Below, in pieces: positions 37,026 through 46,212 of a stretch of 47,533 nucleotides of DNA (the first letter of the stretch is position 1; every line of letters begins with the position of its first letter). Below the pieces are notes generated by a model that was given only the letters and a program-made list of their open reading frames with translations, was not told the DNA's origin and did no database searches. The stretch spans positions 1-47,533 of IMG/VR virus record IMGVR_UViG_3300027963_004927; one strand, 5' to 3'. The translations under genes and the position numbers were made by a program. The stretch is from a virus.

Positions 37026-37031
37026 TAAATA
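37026..37031 (+). promoter_or_regulatory. T4-type late promoter motif for plus-strand fibre
   Basis: Plus strand CCATAAATAACAC lies 26 nt before the ATG at 37058, with AAGGAT in between. Divergent from the HTH promoter. Confidence 0.5.
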
Positions 37032-37057
37032 ACACAAAAGGTTATCAAGGATCCCAC

Positions 37058-39340
37058 ATGACCCAACAAGTTATCAACACCGGTCTAGCACCCAACGACG
37101 GCACAGGCGCTCCACTACGCACCGCCTTTACCGAAACCAATGTCAACTTTGACCAAATTTGGACAGCAGGTCCTGTGGGCAGCAATGTACGCATTTCAGA
37201 CAATCGCATACTCACCCTCAATACCAATGGCAATCTGACCCTGGCTCCCAATGGCACAGGTCGTGTGGTGGCCAATGTGGATGTGGTGCCAAATCTCAGT
37301 AACACTAGAAATCTTGGTAGTGCCACCCAGCGTTGGGATACAGTTTATACCCAGTATCTTGACATCACTGGTGAGCTGTCATTGAGCAGCATCGAAGTAG
37401 ATGACCTCACTGTGAACGGTAACCTCACAGTGAATGGTACCACTACCACCATCAACACAGCCAACCTGGATGTGACTGACAAGCTGATAACCATTGCATC
37501 GGGTTCACCCAATGCTGCTGTGGCCAACGGCGCCGGAATTCTGGTAGACGGGGCCGATGCCACCATAACCTATGACCATGACAACATGTCATGGGTGGTA
37601 AACTTACCACTGGTTGTGGATGGCAATATCACGGCCACCACATTCGTGGGCGATCTAACAGGCACTGCTGACTTTGCCAACACAGCCAATTCGGTCACAG
37701 CAGCCAATGTGTCGGGCCTGTCCCAAGTGGCCACATCAGGCAGCTATACAGACTTGAGCAACACACCCACTGATGTTAGTGCATTTGACAATGATGCTGG
37801 GTACATTACCGAATCTGCTATCCCAACACAAGTGAGTGCATTTGAAAACGATGCCAATTATATCACAAGTGCTGCTATCCCCACTGATGTTAGTGCATTT
37901 GAAAATGACTCGGGTTATATCACCGAATCTGCTATCCCAACACAAGTGAGTGCATTTGAAAACGATGCCAATTACATCACGTCAGCTGTGGCCAATGTGA
38001 TTTCAGTCAACGGTGCCACTGGTGTGGTCAGTTTGGAAATACCCACTGCCACTAGTGACCTAAGCAATGATTCTGGATTCATCACTTTGGCCGCTATCCC
38101 AACACAAGTGAGTGCATTTGAAAATGACTCTGGATATATTACTGAATCTGCTATACCTACCCAAGTGAGTGCATTTGAGAATGATGCCAATTATATCACT
38201 AGTGCTGTGGCCAATGTGATTTCGGTCAATGGAGCTACTGGTGTGGTCAGTTTGGAAATACCCACTGCCACTAGTGACCTAAGCAATGATTCTGGATTCA
38301 TCACAGCCAATGTCGTGGGCAACTTGTCGGCAACGGGCAACATCACCGGTGTTTACATCAAAGGCAACGGAAGTGAATTGACCAACTTACCAGCACCCTC
38401 AGTTGCACAAGATATCACCTCCACCGGTGATATGAGCATAATGACCTATGATGGTAACCTAAAATATGTAAACAATGCCACCGTTGAACCCTCTACTGGC
38501 AGTATAAAAACTGCTGGAAATATCAGTGCTACAGGCAACATCACCGGCAACTACATCTTGGGCAATGGTAGCCAACTCACCGGACTACCGGCAACTTACG
38601 GCAATGCCAATGTTGCAACATTCATGGCCGGGTTTGGCAGCAACGCCATTAGCACCACTGGCAATATCACAGCCGGCTATCTGTTTGGTAACGGATCACA
38701 ACTCACTGGCCTGCCAGCCACATATGGCAATTCAAATGTGGCCACATTCTTGAGTGCGTTTGGCAGCAACGCCATTAGCACCACAGGCAACATCACGGCC
38801 AGCAACTTTGTGGGCAACATTTCGATCACCGGCAACGTGGTCGGCACCAGTCCAAATGTAACTTTGATGGCTGGCAGTTATAGCACAGTGTTTGACAACA
38901 CAGGTAACTTGACCTTGCCCGGCAATACATTTGCTGTGAACTATGCCAACAACACACCAGTGGATGTTGTCACAAGATTTGAGAGTTCCTGGACCGTGCC
39001 TGTGGGCCCCAGCATTCAAAGCTTCACAGTAGACCAGAACAACACCTATCACATGTGGGTTGATTGTAATATCCCCCAAGGTATCTTGACCTGGAATGCC
39101 ACTGCCACAGTGACTAACAACAACGTACCTGTAGTGGGTGTTCAGTATGCTTGGGTCTACGACGGTGGCGGTACGCCCATTGACTTTATCAGCATACCCG
39201 ATCAGTTCGTAGGCACTGCCAACACCATAGTTCGCAGCAATACCGCTCCCAGTGCAACTACCAATAGATTTGACTTTGGCATCAACAACGCCAGTGGCCG
39301 CGGTCAGACTGTGCGTTACGGTTGGATCAAAATAAGTTGA
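37058..39340 (+). CDS. Repeat tail fibre (760 aa)
   Basis: The N-terminus MTQQVINTGLAPNDGTGAPL, then RTAFTETNVNFDQIW, is the attachment motif also seen in the 559-aa fibre. A collagen- or beta-repeat region follows with many PTQVSAFENDANYIT / TDVSAFENDSGYIT units (37740-38310), then GNGSQLTGLPATYGNANVAT repeats shared with the minus-strand fibres, and a compact C-terminal domain. Two copies of about 135 bp inside the gene are near identical. It is a late gene and is probably part of the adsorption apparatus. Confidence 0.85.
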   Translation: MTQQVINTGLAPNDGTGAPLRTAFTETNVNFDQIWTAGPVGSNVRISDNRILTLNTNGNLTLAPNGTGRVVANVDVVPNLSNTRNLGSATQRWDTVYTQYLDITGELSLSSIEVDDLTVNGNLTVNGTTTTINTANLDVTDKLITIASGSPNAAVANGAGILVDGADATITYDHDNMSWVVNLPLVVDGNITATTFVGDLTGTADFANTANSVTAANVSGLSQVATSGSYTDLSNTPTDVSAFDNDAGYITESAIPTQVSAFENDANYITSAAIPTDVSAFENDSGYITESAIPTQVSAFENDANYITSAVANVISVNGATGVVSLEIPTATSDLSNDSGFITLAAIPTQVSAFENDSGYITESAIPTQVSAFENDANYITSAVANVISVNGATGVVSLEIPTATSDLSNDSGFITANVVGNLSATGNITGVYIKGNGSELTNLPAPSVAQDITSTGDMSIMTYDGNLKYVNNATVEPSTGSIKTAGNISATGNITGNYILGNGSQLTGLPATYGNANVATFMAGFGSNAISTTGNITAGYLFGNGSQLTGLPATYGNSNVATFLSAFGSNAISTTGNITASNFVGNISITGNVVGTSPNVTLMAGSYSTVFDNTGNLTLPGNTFAVNYANNTPVDVVTRFESSWTVPVGPSIQSFTVDQNNTYHMWVDCNIPQGILTWNATATVTNNNVPVVGVQYAWVYDGGGTPIDFISIPDQFVGTANTIVRSNTAPSATTNRFDFGINNASGRGQTVRYGWIKIS
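37744..38310. repeat. Fibre repeat block
   Basis: About nine units coding for IPT(Q/D)VSAFEND(A/S)(N/G)YIT and two long near-copies (37960-38090 and 38175-38305, both containing VISVNGATGVVSLEIPTATS). Likely recombination sites. Confidence 0.75.
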
Positions 39341-39352
39341 TAGGTTAAACTA

Positions 39353-40057
39353 ATGATCATATCAGGTGTTACACTTAGGGGAACCAGAGTGCTAGATGGT
39401 GGCGTCATGCCCACCAACTTGATGTTGTATCTCGATGCCAACAATGCTGCCAGTTACTCAGGCTCTGGAACTACCTTGAACGACTTGTCTGGCAATGGCT
39501 ATACTCATACTCTAAGCAACAGCAACCTCTATACCACGCTGAGTGGGGTTAAGTGTTTTAACTGCGGCGCCGTGGGGCAGGTTATTACCTCTGTTTCGAC
39601 CACCATACAGATACCCACCAACTTTACCTACATCAGTTGGGTACGAGTAAGGGCATCTACAGCAGGTTTTAGAACGCTACTTAGGTCTTATGGTACAGGC
39701 GGTCACGCAATACTCGTCAATACAGGAACCAACTTTTTAGGCATGTGGGAAAATCTTCCTGGTAACACTGGATTTAATAGTTCGGGCTACAACATGGCGG
39801 CCTATGGCGATGTCTGGGCACAATTTGCCACTGTGGGTGATGCCGCAGGTCAGACATTTTACATCAACGGACAACAGGTGGGATCCGGTGTGGCAAAGTC
39901 AGTGGCAGGACAATATCACTATGCGTGGGGCAATATTCAGTCAGCCAATGACCAGCCTTGGGGTTATGTGGCCAACTTGGAATTGTACAATATCAAACTT
40001 ACCCCGGAACAGCTACAGCAGAACTACTGGGGATTAAAGAGCCGATTCGGTCTTTAA
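39353..40057 (+). CDS. LamG/concanavalin-like tail adhesin
   Basis: A 234-aa protein. NLMLYLDANNAASYSGSGTT, then NDLSGNGYTHTLSN, FTYISWVRVRASTAGFRTLL and FYINGQQVGSG, LELYNIKLTPEQLQQNYWGL follow the LamG / concanavalin-A-like lectin pattern. It lies 12 nt after the fibre gene and may be a tip adhesin that binds host glycans. AGG lies about 9 nt before the ATG. The glycan is unknown. Confidence 0.75.
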   Translation: MIISGVTLRGTRVLDGGVMPTNLMLYLDANNAASYSGSGTTLNDLSGNGYTHTLSNSNLYTTLSGVKCFNCGAVGQVITSVSTTIQIPTNFTYISWVRVRASTAGFRTLLRSYGTGGHAILVNTGTNFLGMWENLPGNTGFNSSGYNMAAYGDVWAQFATVGDAAGQTFYINGQQVGSGVAKSVAGQYHYAWGNIQSANDQPWGYVANLELYNIKLTPEQLQQNYWGLKSRFGL

Positions 40058-40087
40058 TGTCAGAATATATTTGCATTTATCTGTGAT

Positions 40088-40525
40088 CTAGTCAATCAGC
40101 CAGCCTTGGCCAGTTGCACGATGCAGCCATCTGTAAACGGGCTCGGGAATTGACAGTGACCAAACACCATTGAATCCCAGATAGTTGGTGGGCTGTGTGT
40201 TGCCATGATCATTGGCATACTCAAACAAATGAGTGTGGTCGGGCACAAATTCAAAGTCGTCGATCTTGAAAGATTCCACAACCACAGCAGTTTCCCGGTC
40301 GGCACTGTAATTTTTGTTGCTCATGGTCAACTTGATCAACAGCGGCTCCAGTAGATCGAGTTCTGTGGCTGTCAGTGTTGCTGGTTGATCCAGCACGCCC
40401 GAAAACAACACCTGTTGATTCACTTCCACCAACAAGTCTGGTGCACCATTGTGCATGATGGGCCGCACAGTTATGTCAACTGTGATACAGGGTTTAGAGG
40501 CCAGCAGATCTGAGAAACGATTCAT
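40088..40525 (-). CDS. Beta-sandwich protein, possibly carbohydrate-binding (145 aa)
   Basis: [20 protein letters not shown], then NGAPDLLVEVNQQVLFSGVL, LTMSNKNYSADRETAVVVES and FKIDDFEFVPDHTH. The pattern N-x-x-Y-x-x-D-R-x-x-x-V-x-x-x-x-I-x resembles calcium-dependent xylan-binding modules (CBM36/60 type), but without a proven match. It is the last gene of the ClpP - radical SAM operon and overlaps the radical SAM stop by 32 nt. It could be the substrate of the radical SAM enzyme. Start could also be 40534 or 40558. Confidence 0.5.
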   Translation of the reverse strand: MNRFSDLLASKPCITVDITVRPIMHNGAPDLLVEVNQQVLFSGVLDQPATLTATELDLLEPLLIKLTMSNKNYSADRETAVVVESFKIDDFEFVPDHTHLFEYANDHGNTQPTNYLGFNGVWSLSIPEPVYRWLHRATGQGWLID

Positions 40526-41801
40526 ATTCGGGTACATAATCCAGCACAGAGTTGCCACGACTGGCTTCCAGCCGTTTCAAGTAGTTGACTAGGTCAGGCA
40601 GTCGGTGGCTCTCGTCTTCCACATGAGTCAACAGGTGCACATAGCTGGCAGCATCTTGAACAATTTGTGCTTGAGCAAGATGCGGATCTCGTGTGTTGAT
40701 CACTTGACTGCCACTGTACACAGAGTGGTAATCAATCCAGGCCTGCAGTTGATCTCTGATGATATCACGCTGATCTTTGGGCAGCACCGAAATCCTTAAG
40801 AATTCTGGATCGGTCAAAAAGTTACAGCTTTCTACTGCCAAGTTGTGCTGCCAGGCATAATCATACACCGTGGTCAATCGATGTATGGTCAAACAGGTGG
40901 GAGTGATTCTCAACTGAATCAACCAGTCATGGGCTTGAGCCACAGCCACCCACCGATCCAACAACTCACAAGTGGTTGAGAGAACGCCAGGCCAGCGCAC
41001 ATAGTCATTGACGGGATCCAGAGCCTCCACGCTCATGCCCAAGTTCACTTGATGAAACTGTGTCAACAGATCTATCACATGATCGTCCCACACTGTGAGA
41101 TTGGTAGTAAATCCCACTGTGATGTCTTGAGCCAGTCCTGCAGCAATCACAGCCTCCAGTATTTTCGCAAAGCCCGGGGTGATCAAGGTTTCACCGCCGA
41201 TGAAATGCAAGTAGCGAATATCTTGACATTGCACAAGATCATCAACAAATCTTGCCAACAACTCAGGATCTTCACACCAGTTGGCCGCGGGCACTTGATC
41301 AATCATGCCAATGCGTTTGAACTCAGACGCCAGGCGACTGCTGGATTCCGGATTGCAAAACACACAGGCACTGTTGCAGAAGTTGCCCAGGTCAATCTGC
41401 CAGTCACTCACGGTTCTCTCAGTGCTGCCTTGAGAATTTTCACTGTGCTCAAAATCTGGCAACATGGGAGAACTCAGCATGGTCTTGGCAAACTGAGATT
41501 GCTGAATACCAACTTTCAACAACTGTCGCTGACGACCACTGGTTTTGTGATGCTGCTCCATGACATGACAATCTGAACAGGCGCTGGGAGGAGTGCCTTG
41601 CAACATGGCCTCCCGGATGGGGCTCATGACCTGCCGAAAATACTGCAAGGGAGACTTACTTCTGATGTTGTGATCAAAATCAATGCGAGTTTCAGTTGAA
41701 CCAGATTTTGCCTGCCAGCGACAGTACTCGTAGGAACCCGAGTTGTTGATTCGCATGTGGAACCATGGGCTGGGGCAAAATGTGTTTTCGAACGACATCA
41801 T
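40494..41801 (-). CDS. Twitch-domain radical SAM protein (435 aa)
   Basis: The N-terminus [20 protein letters not shown] with EYCRW and [13 protein letters not shown] is the twitch extension; the radical SAM core is [16 protein letters not shown] with C142-x3-C146-x2-C149, and [13 protein letters not shown] holds the SAM-binding GGE. Different in sequence from the radical SAM protein at 34349, so not a recent duplicate. It overlaps clpP by ATGA and the binding-protein gene by 32 nt. Confidence 0.85.
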   Translation of the reverse strand: MMSFENTFCPSPWFHMRINNSGSYEYCRWQAKSGSTETRIDFDHNIRSKSPLQYFRQVMSPIREAMLQGTPPSACSDCHVMEQHHKTSGRQRQLLKVGIQQSQFAKTMLSSPMLPDFEHSENSQGSTERTVSDWQIDLGNFCNSACVFCNPESSSRLASEFKRIGMIDQVPAANWCEDPELLARFVDDLVQCQDIRYLHFIGGETLITPGFAKILEAVIAAGLAQDITVGFTTNLTVWDDHVIDLLTQFHQVNLGMSVEALDPVNDYVRWPGVLSTTCELLDRWVAVAQAHDWLIQLRITPTCLTIHRLTTVYDYAWQHNLAVESCNFLTDPEFLRISVLPKDQRDIIRDQLQAWIDYHSVYSGSQVINTRDPHLAQAQIVQDAASYVHLLTHVEDESHRLPDLVNYLKRLEASRGNSVLDYVPEYESFLRSAGL

Positions 41802-42388
41802 GCAGTGCGTTTGTGAATCACTTGATCAGCCAAGCCATAGGCCACAGATTGTTCGGCACTCATGAAACAGTCACGAGACATGTCTTTTTCCAACTGTTGA
41901 TAATCTTTCCCGGTATTTTTGACATAAATTTCAGTTAGCATTGTGTTCAACTTCAATGTTTCTTCCAGCGCAATTTTCATATCAATTGCGGTGCCCCGGG
42001 TGCCAGACGATACCTGATGTATCATGTGTCGAGCATAGGGCAATATAAGGCGTTTGCCAGGTGTGCCGGAGCTGGCCAACAAACTGCCCATACTTGCTGC
42101 TTGGCCTACCACAATGGTGGAAATGTCTGGACGAATAAAATTCATGGTGTCTAGAATCGAGAGTCCGTCGGTGACTGATCCCCCTGGGCTATTGATGTAA
42201 AAACTGATGTCCTTGTCGGGATTTTCACTTTCCAAAAACAACAGCTGAGCCACGATCAGGCTGGCACTGTGACTGTTGACTTCGCCATCCAGCATGATGA
42301 TTCGATCGCGTAACAGTCTGCTGTAGATGTCGTAGCTGCGTTCACCACGCGAGGTGTTTTCCAACACCATGGGCACTAGATTTGGCAT
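41798..42388 (-). CDS. clpP: ClpP-type serine protease
   Basis: A 196-aa peptidase with the complete catalytic triad: Ser99 in [11 protein letters not shown], His124 in [10 protein letters not shown], Asp173 in [11 protein letters not shown]. The length and motifs match host ClpP. It forms a heptameric barrel and needs a ClpX/A-type partner, which must be host-supplied here. In phages, ClpP-like enzymes often process head proteins, but this one looks like the bacterial enzyme, so a role in host proteolysis is also possible. AAGGAAA precedes the ATG. Confidence 0.92.
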   Translation of the reverse strand: MPNLVPMVLENTSRGERSYDIYSRLLRDRIIMLDGEVNSHSASLIVAQLLFLESENPDKDISFYINSPGGSVTDGLSILDTMNFIRPDISTIVVGQAASMGSLLASSGTPGKRLILPYARHMIHQVSSGTRGTAIDMKIALEETLKLNTMLTEIYVKNTGKDYQQLEKDMSRDCFMSAEQSVAYGLADQVIHKRTA

Positions 42389-42449
42389 GTTTTTCCTTGT
42401 TGAGAGTTTGCGTCAGTTGATAAGTATTATACTACTTACACCAACTGCC

Positions 42450-43982
42450 ATGCGAGACTTACTTAATCTTATTGACAACATCGTGACCGAAAGCGTGGGT
42501 CTAGCCAACCGAAAACCTGGTACTGTGTTTGCCAACCCCCAAGGCAATCAATTGGTATTTCAGGGGGTGAGTTTTTACCCACCCGGTGGCGGCGAATACG
42601 AGACTCCGGAACAGTGGCAACAGGCCCTGGCAGAGGTTTGTAAACAATCCAACATTGACCCTGACTTGATACAGTGGACCGACAGCAATGGCAATCCTGT
42701 GCCTGCACCCAAGAACCAAAAAGGTGGATTTGGCATTGCACATTTTGTTGGCGATAAAGGTAAACAACATTTTTTGGCCAGATACCTCAAAAAGGTATCC
42801 CCTATATTGACGCAAAATGAGTTCTCTAACAAATTGCCAGGTGGATATAGACTGCAAACTGCTGTGGCACAAAAAGAAGCTGTTGGATACAAGCCCACTG
42901 ATGTGTTAGGTAGCAATCTTGACAATCTCAGTCCTGCAGACATACTTGGAGGTATACAGGCAAAATTTGGTGTCAACAGCAACGAAGCAAATGCCACAGA
43001 GATATTCATGAACAGCAAAAGTTACCCTATTCGTATTCCCTTGGGCAATATGAATTTCACTGCATTTACCAATTACTTCTGCGAAATGCTGCAACCCATG
43101 GCTCTGGTACTGGGGCACAAGACCACAGGCCAAGGTAAAAAGGCCGAACAAGACTGGTTGAGCCAAGGTGGTTATGCCAGTTGTCGTATCACTTTTGGTG
43201 GCAGCAAAATTGGCGGACTCACTGACAGCACTCTAATCAATCCTGCAGGGCAAACCATGGGACTGTCATCCAAGGCCGAGGGGGGTGCCAAAGCATCAGC
43301 CAAAAATCTCTTGGACAAAATCAATGAAATGCGCCAGGACCCAGATGGTGTCAAGCTGCTTGAAAAGTACAAAAAAGAAGTCAGTTTGTTGGAGGTTGTC
43401 ACAGCTGGCTCGACTCCGGGTGCACTGAACACCGCGGTGTTGGCCAATATCATAACACCCCAAGAGCGTGATCAAATCATGAGCTTGCAAAATTTACCAG
43501 CTGGCACACCGGTAGTGGGTCAGCAACTGTTGAGCCCTGCTCTTGAAAAACGATATCAAGAAAGAAAAGCACAAGACCCATCAAAAATTATCCCATTTTA
43601 TCACATTCGAGCTGCCATTGCCATCGAAGTGGCCGATTGGGTAAACACCACCACCAACTTTGGCAAGGCCGCAGCAGAAATACTGAACTGGGGATCTTTC
43701 ATACAGGTTGAAACTCATGCCTCCCTGCAGGGCAATGAAATAGTGATGCAGCCATTTTTTGTCAAATATCCCACTCAGGCCACAACTGATGTTTTGCTGA
43801 GTGCGGGCAAAACATTCTACAGCACAGGCAGCAAGGGCAATTTTACATTCAAAATTTTAATGAATGGTGCCAGTGATGTTGATGATGTTGCCGAGGACCA
43901 GGATACCGAGATTGCAACTCCCGCTATTCCTGCCGAAAAATACGGAACCAAAGCAACCCTGGGACGCGGTCGCCAGCGGTGA
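42450..43982 (+). CDS. Probable capsid-internal protein (510 aa)
   Basis: MRDLLNLIDNIVTESVGLAN begins with a short amphipathic helix of the type that T4-type phages use as a capsid-targeting signal. KPGTVFANPQGNQLVFQGVS, ALVLGHKTTGQGKKAEQDWL and FKILMNGASDVDDVAEDQDT follow. Related proteins are found in T4-type cyanophages; an internal head or injected protein is likely, but the activity is not known. The start at 42450 has no ribosome site; upstream in-frame starts lie inside the clpP start region. Confidence 0.6.
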   Translation: MRDLLNLIDNIVTESVGLANRKPGTVFANPQGNQLVFQGVSFYPPGGGEYETPEQWQQALAEVCKQSNIDPDLIQWTDSNGNPVPAPKNQKGGFGIAHFVGDKGKQHFLARYLKKVSPILTQNEFSNKLPGGYRLQTAVAQKEAVGYKPTDVLGSNLDNLSPADILGGIQAKFGVNSNEANATEIFMNSKSYPIRIPLGNMNFTAFTNYFCEMLQPMALVLGHKTTGQGKKAEQDWLSQGGYASCRITFGGSKIGGLTDSTLINPAGQTMGLSSKAEGGAKASAKNLLDKINEMRQDPDGVKLLEKYKKEVSLLEVVTAGSTPGALNTAVLANIITPQERDQIMSLQNLPAGTPVVGQQLLSPALEKRYQERKAQDPSKIIPFYHIRAAIAIEVADWVNTTTNFGKAAAEILNWGSFIQVETHASLQGNEIVMQPFFVKYPTQATTDVLLSAGKTFYSTGSKGNFTFKILMNGASDVDDVAEDQDTEIATPAIPAEKYGTKATLGRGRQR

Positions 43983-43986
43983 AGAA

Positions 43987-43992
43987 TAAATA
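43987..43992 (+). promoter_or_regulatory. T4-type late promoter motif, leaderless
   Basis: Plus strand AATAAATAATACTATG: TAAATA ends 5 nt before the ATG at 43998, 4 nt after the stop of the previous gene. Confidence 0.5.
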
Positions 43993-43997
43993 ATACT

Positions 43998-45161
43998 ATG
44001 AAAACTTTCAAACAATATATCGAAATTCTAGAAGCTCTGGACCAACCAAGTCGCAGAGGATTCCTTAAAGGTCTGGCAAGTTTTGCGGCCGCTGCGGCTG
44101 TGCCAGCTCCTGTAGTCAAACTGTTATCAACACCTGCTGGTGTTGCAGGTCTTTCTGTATCAGACGGGTTGGCATTGATGAAAGGTATTCAAAATCATCT
44201 TGATCAATGGGGCGCCGAAGACGATGATGACTACTACGAATCCAGAGAAGACATGGCCGATATTTTGGGTTTTGAAGATATAGAGAGTGATGACGGAGAT
44301 GACAAATCTGCTTCAGACCAAATGTATGATTTGTTAGATCTGTATGATCAAAATCCCGAAATGGCAGCAGCTCAGTTGATCAAGCATCTACAAAACACAG
44401 AAGTGAGTCCTGCTGATGTAACAAAATCTTTTGTGTCACGAGCTGACAATCCAGACGACTGGCGATATCAAGCCAAAAACAAAAAGAACAAACCTAAACC
44501 TTATGGGTATGGTTATGATTCTTGGGAAGCGGAGAATACCCCAGAACAAAACAAAATTGTGGTTTACAAAACCGACTTTGATGGAAACATTGCAAGTATC
44601 AATGTCAGCGACAATCGCAAAACTGATCCAATTACAGAACTCAATCGTATAATGCTTACTGACAGACATTATAATAGACACTACAACTATTACAAATACA
44701 CAGTGACCAATGGCGGCAAACCTGTACAGGTATCCACCACTAGCCCCAAATACATTGATCCAAGCAAGTTGTCAAACAAACTGACTCCGGCACAGGTGTC
44801 TGACAAAATAGAAAAAATAATAGATGACGGCGGCGATGCCTGGAACGGTCGTGACGCTGATCCCAGCGTTGCCGCCGACAATATCTCTCCAGTGAATGCA
44901 GCCCGTTTGGCTGGCCTGGCTGGTGGCACCGCCGCATCATCGACCAATCAAGCATCTGCTCCTGCTGCCACAGTCAAAAATATGGGCCCTGTTCAATACG
45001 CAAAAGACACACCTGCACTGCCTGCACCCACCAAACCCGAGTTTGACCTAACACCAGACTTGAAATCAAAACAAAAAGTTCCAGCTGCTGGCAAAAATCC
45101 AAATCTCAAAGAATCTGTTGAACTGTACAGTATATTAAAAAATGCTGGGTTAAAAAAGTAA
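43998..45161 (+). CDS. Probable capsid-internal protein with Tat-like motif (387 aa)
   Basis: MKTFKQYIEILEALDQPSRR, then GFLKGLASFAAAAAVPAPVV. The first 12 residues match the capsid-targeting sequence of T4 internal proteins (MKTYQEFIAEA); directly after comes a twin-arginine export motif, SRRGFLKG, and an alanine-rich hydrophobic stretch, as in Tat signal peptides. The rest is acidic and asparagine-rich with a QSNQASAPAATVKNM-like low-complexity linker and a C-terminal helix ESVELYSILKNAGLKK. Likely packaged in the head; an exported fate after injection is speculation. Leaderless late start. Confidence 0.6.
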   Translation: MKTFKQYIEILEALDQPSRRGFLKGLASFAAAAAVPAPVVKLLSTPAGVAGLSVSDGLALMKGIQNHLDQWGAEDDDDYYESREDMADILGFEDIESDDGDDKSASDQMYDLLDLYDQNPEMAAAQLIKHLQNTEVSPADVTKSFVSRADNPDDWRYQAKNKKNKPKPYGYGYDSWEAENTPEQNKIVVYKTDFDGNIASINVSDNRKTDPITELNRIMLTDRHYNRHYNYYKYTVTNGGKPVQVSTTSPKYIDPSKLSNKLTPAQVSDKIEKIIDDGGDAWNGRDADPSVAADNISPVNAARLAGLAGGTAASSTNQASAPAATVKNMGPVQYAKDTPALPAPTKPEFDLTPDLKSKQKVPAAGKNPNLKESVELYSILKNAGLKK

Positions 45162-45175
45162 CAATTTGGCAGTGA

Positions 45176-45384
45176 TCAAGATTTCAAATCACTGATGTAG
45201 TTGCAGATGCCCAGTTCCAGGGCTTCTTCAGAACTAAGCCACATGTCGGTGGGCGGCAACAAGCGTGTGCGAATGGTTTCTAGATCCAGGCCAGTGGCCA
45301 GTTGATAGTGCCGAATCATGCGATCATGCACCAGGCCTCTGAAAAACTCGGCACTGAAAAAGCACTGGGACGAAAACGCCAGCG
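45176..45384 (-). pseudogene. C-terminal remnant of a second ClpP-like protease
   Basis: An open frame without start codon in its first half. FFRGLVHDRMIRHYQLATGL, then DLETIRTRLLPPTDMWLSSE and EALELGICNYISDLKS matches the last 60 residues of ClpP (helix, H-x-T-G, D-R-D-x-x-M-S-x-x-E-A-x-x-x-G-L-x-D), including the acidic residue position (P-T-D-M). The catalytic Ser and His parts are absent. The only in-frame ATG would give 47 residues. It lies at the end of the zincin gene, overlapping its last codons in another frame. Confidence 0.6.
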
Positions 45385-46110
45385 TTAATAGGTCAAGTGT
45401 GTGGTGGTCTTGAACGGGCGACCAATGGCAGCATATTCCAACTGTTTGAGTATTTTCTGCTTCATTTGACGAACCTTGACGTGATTGTGATTCCAGTCAA
45501 ACGCGGCTAGGAATTTGTGATAACAGGAATGCCGGTGGCGTTTGGCCTGCATGCCGTCCATGTAGCGACATATCACTGCAGGATTGTGGCCAAATCGTCC
45601 CACCATGTCGCAGGCAATGTTGAAACTGAATGCACCCATTTCATCTCGATGCCCGTAGTATTCTTGGTCCATTCGTTGTTTATGATAGTGGGCAGTGCTT
45701 TCATAGCCGGGAATCAATTTGAAATTTCTACTGCGATACTGACGCATGTGAATTATTTCATGCAGCATGGTGTCGGCAAACAGGGCACAAATTCTACGCC
45801 AACGGTGCTCAGTTATCTTGATTTCTTCAGTTGACGGATGATAGCTTAAAACAATTTCAATAAAACGTTTTTTGTTTGCCCGGTCGAGGTCACTGTAGTA
45901 AGTGCCACCTAGATAAACAAACTTGGGATCATGTGTGAAATCTCGTTGAACTCGGACCACTTTGACTGGCAAAAAGCATTTGATGTGCGAGCTTAACTTT
46001 TTTTGCAGTCGATCAACTGAGATTTTTTTGCCAACAATGTCGCGTCCAGCTGTATAAAGCATGCCGTACAGATTGCTGCGATCTAGTTGACTCCAGTTAA
46101 AACTCTCACG
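45385..46110 (-). CDS. Zinc metallopeptidase-like protein (HExxH)
   Basis: A 241-aa protein. MLHEIIHMRQYRSRNF (residues about 116-131) contains the HEIIH zinc-binding motif of zincins; a possible third ligand is H146 or later in YESTAHYHKQRMDQEYYGHR. The N- and C-terminal parts are basic. Function may be a SprT-like protease acting on DNA-bound proteins, or a processing peptidase. The late motif at 46136 and GAGG before the ATG support the start at 46110. Confidence 0.7.
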   Translation of the reverse strand, partial: RESFNWSQLDRSNLYGMLYTAGRDIVGKKISVDRLQKKLSSHIKCFLPVKVVRVQRDFTHDPKFVYLGGTYYSDLDRANKKRFIEIVLSYHPSTEEIKITEHRWRRICALFADTMLHEIIHMRQYRSRNFKLIPGYESTAHYHKQRMDQEYYGHRDEMGAFSFNIACDMVGRFGHNPAVICRYMDGMQAKRHRHSCYHKFLAAFDWNHNHVKVRQMKQKILKQLEYAAIGRPFKTTTHLTY

Positions 46111-46135
46111 CATAAGAGACCTCGGTTGTATCAAG

Positions 46136-46141
46136 TATTTA
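46136..46141 (-). promoter_or_regulatory. T4-type late promoter motif for zincin gene
   Basis: Minus strand CACTAAATACTTG, 25 nt before the ATG at 46110; a Shine-Dalgarno lies in between. Confidence 0.45.
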
Positions 46142-46170
46142 GTGGGAAAATAGACGAACTTTTAAATCAT

Positions 46171-46198
46171 AAAAAAGCTCCGGTTAAGGAGCTTTTTG
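46171..46198. terminator. Bidirectional terminator
   Basis: AAAAAAGCTCC-GGTTAA-GGAGCTTTTT, 10-11 bp stem with T-runs on both strands, 15 nt after the stop of the 91-aa gene. Confidence 0.85.
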
Positions 46199-46212
46199 TG
46201 CGTTACAACCAA

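Noticed and set aside
37744-38310. Possible CRISPR-like array from regularly spaced repeats
   Set aside because: The repeats are in frame inside a fibre gene and the spacers are themselves repeats of the same protein motif.
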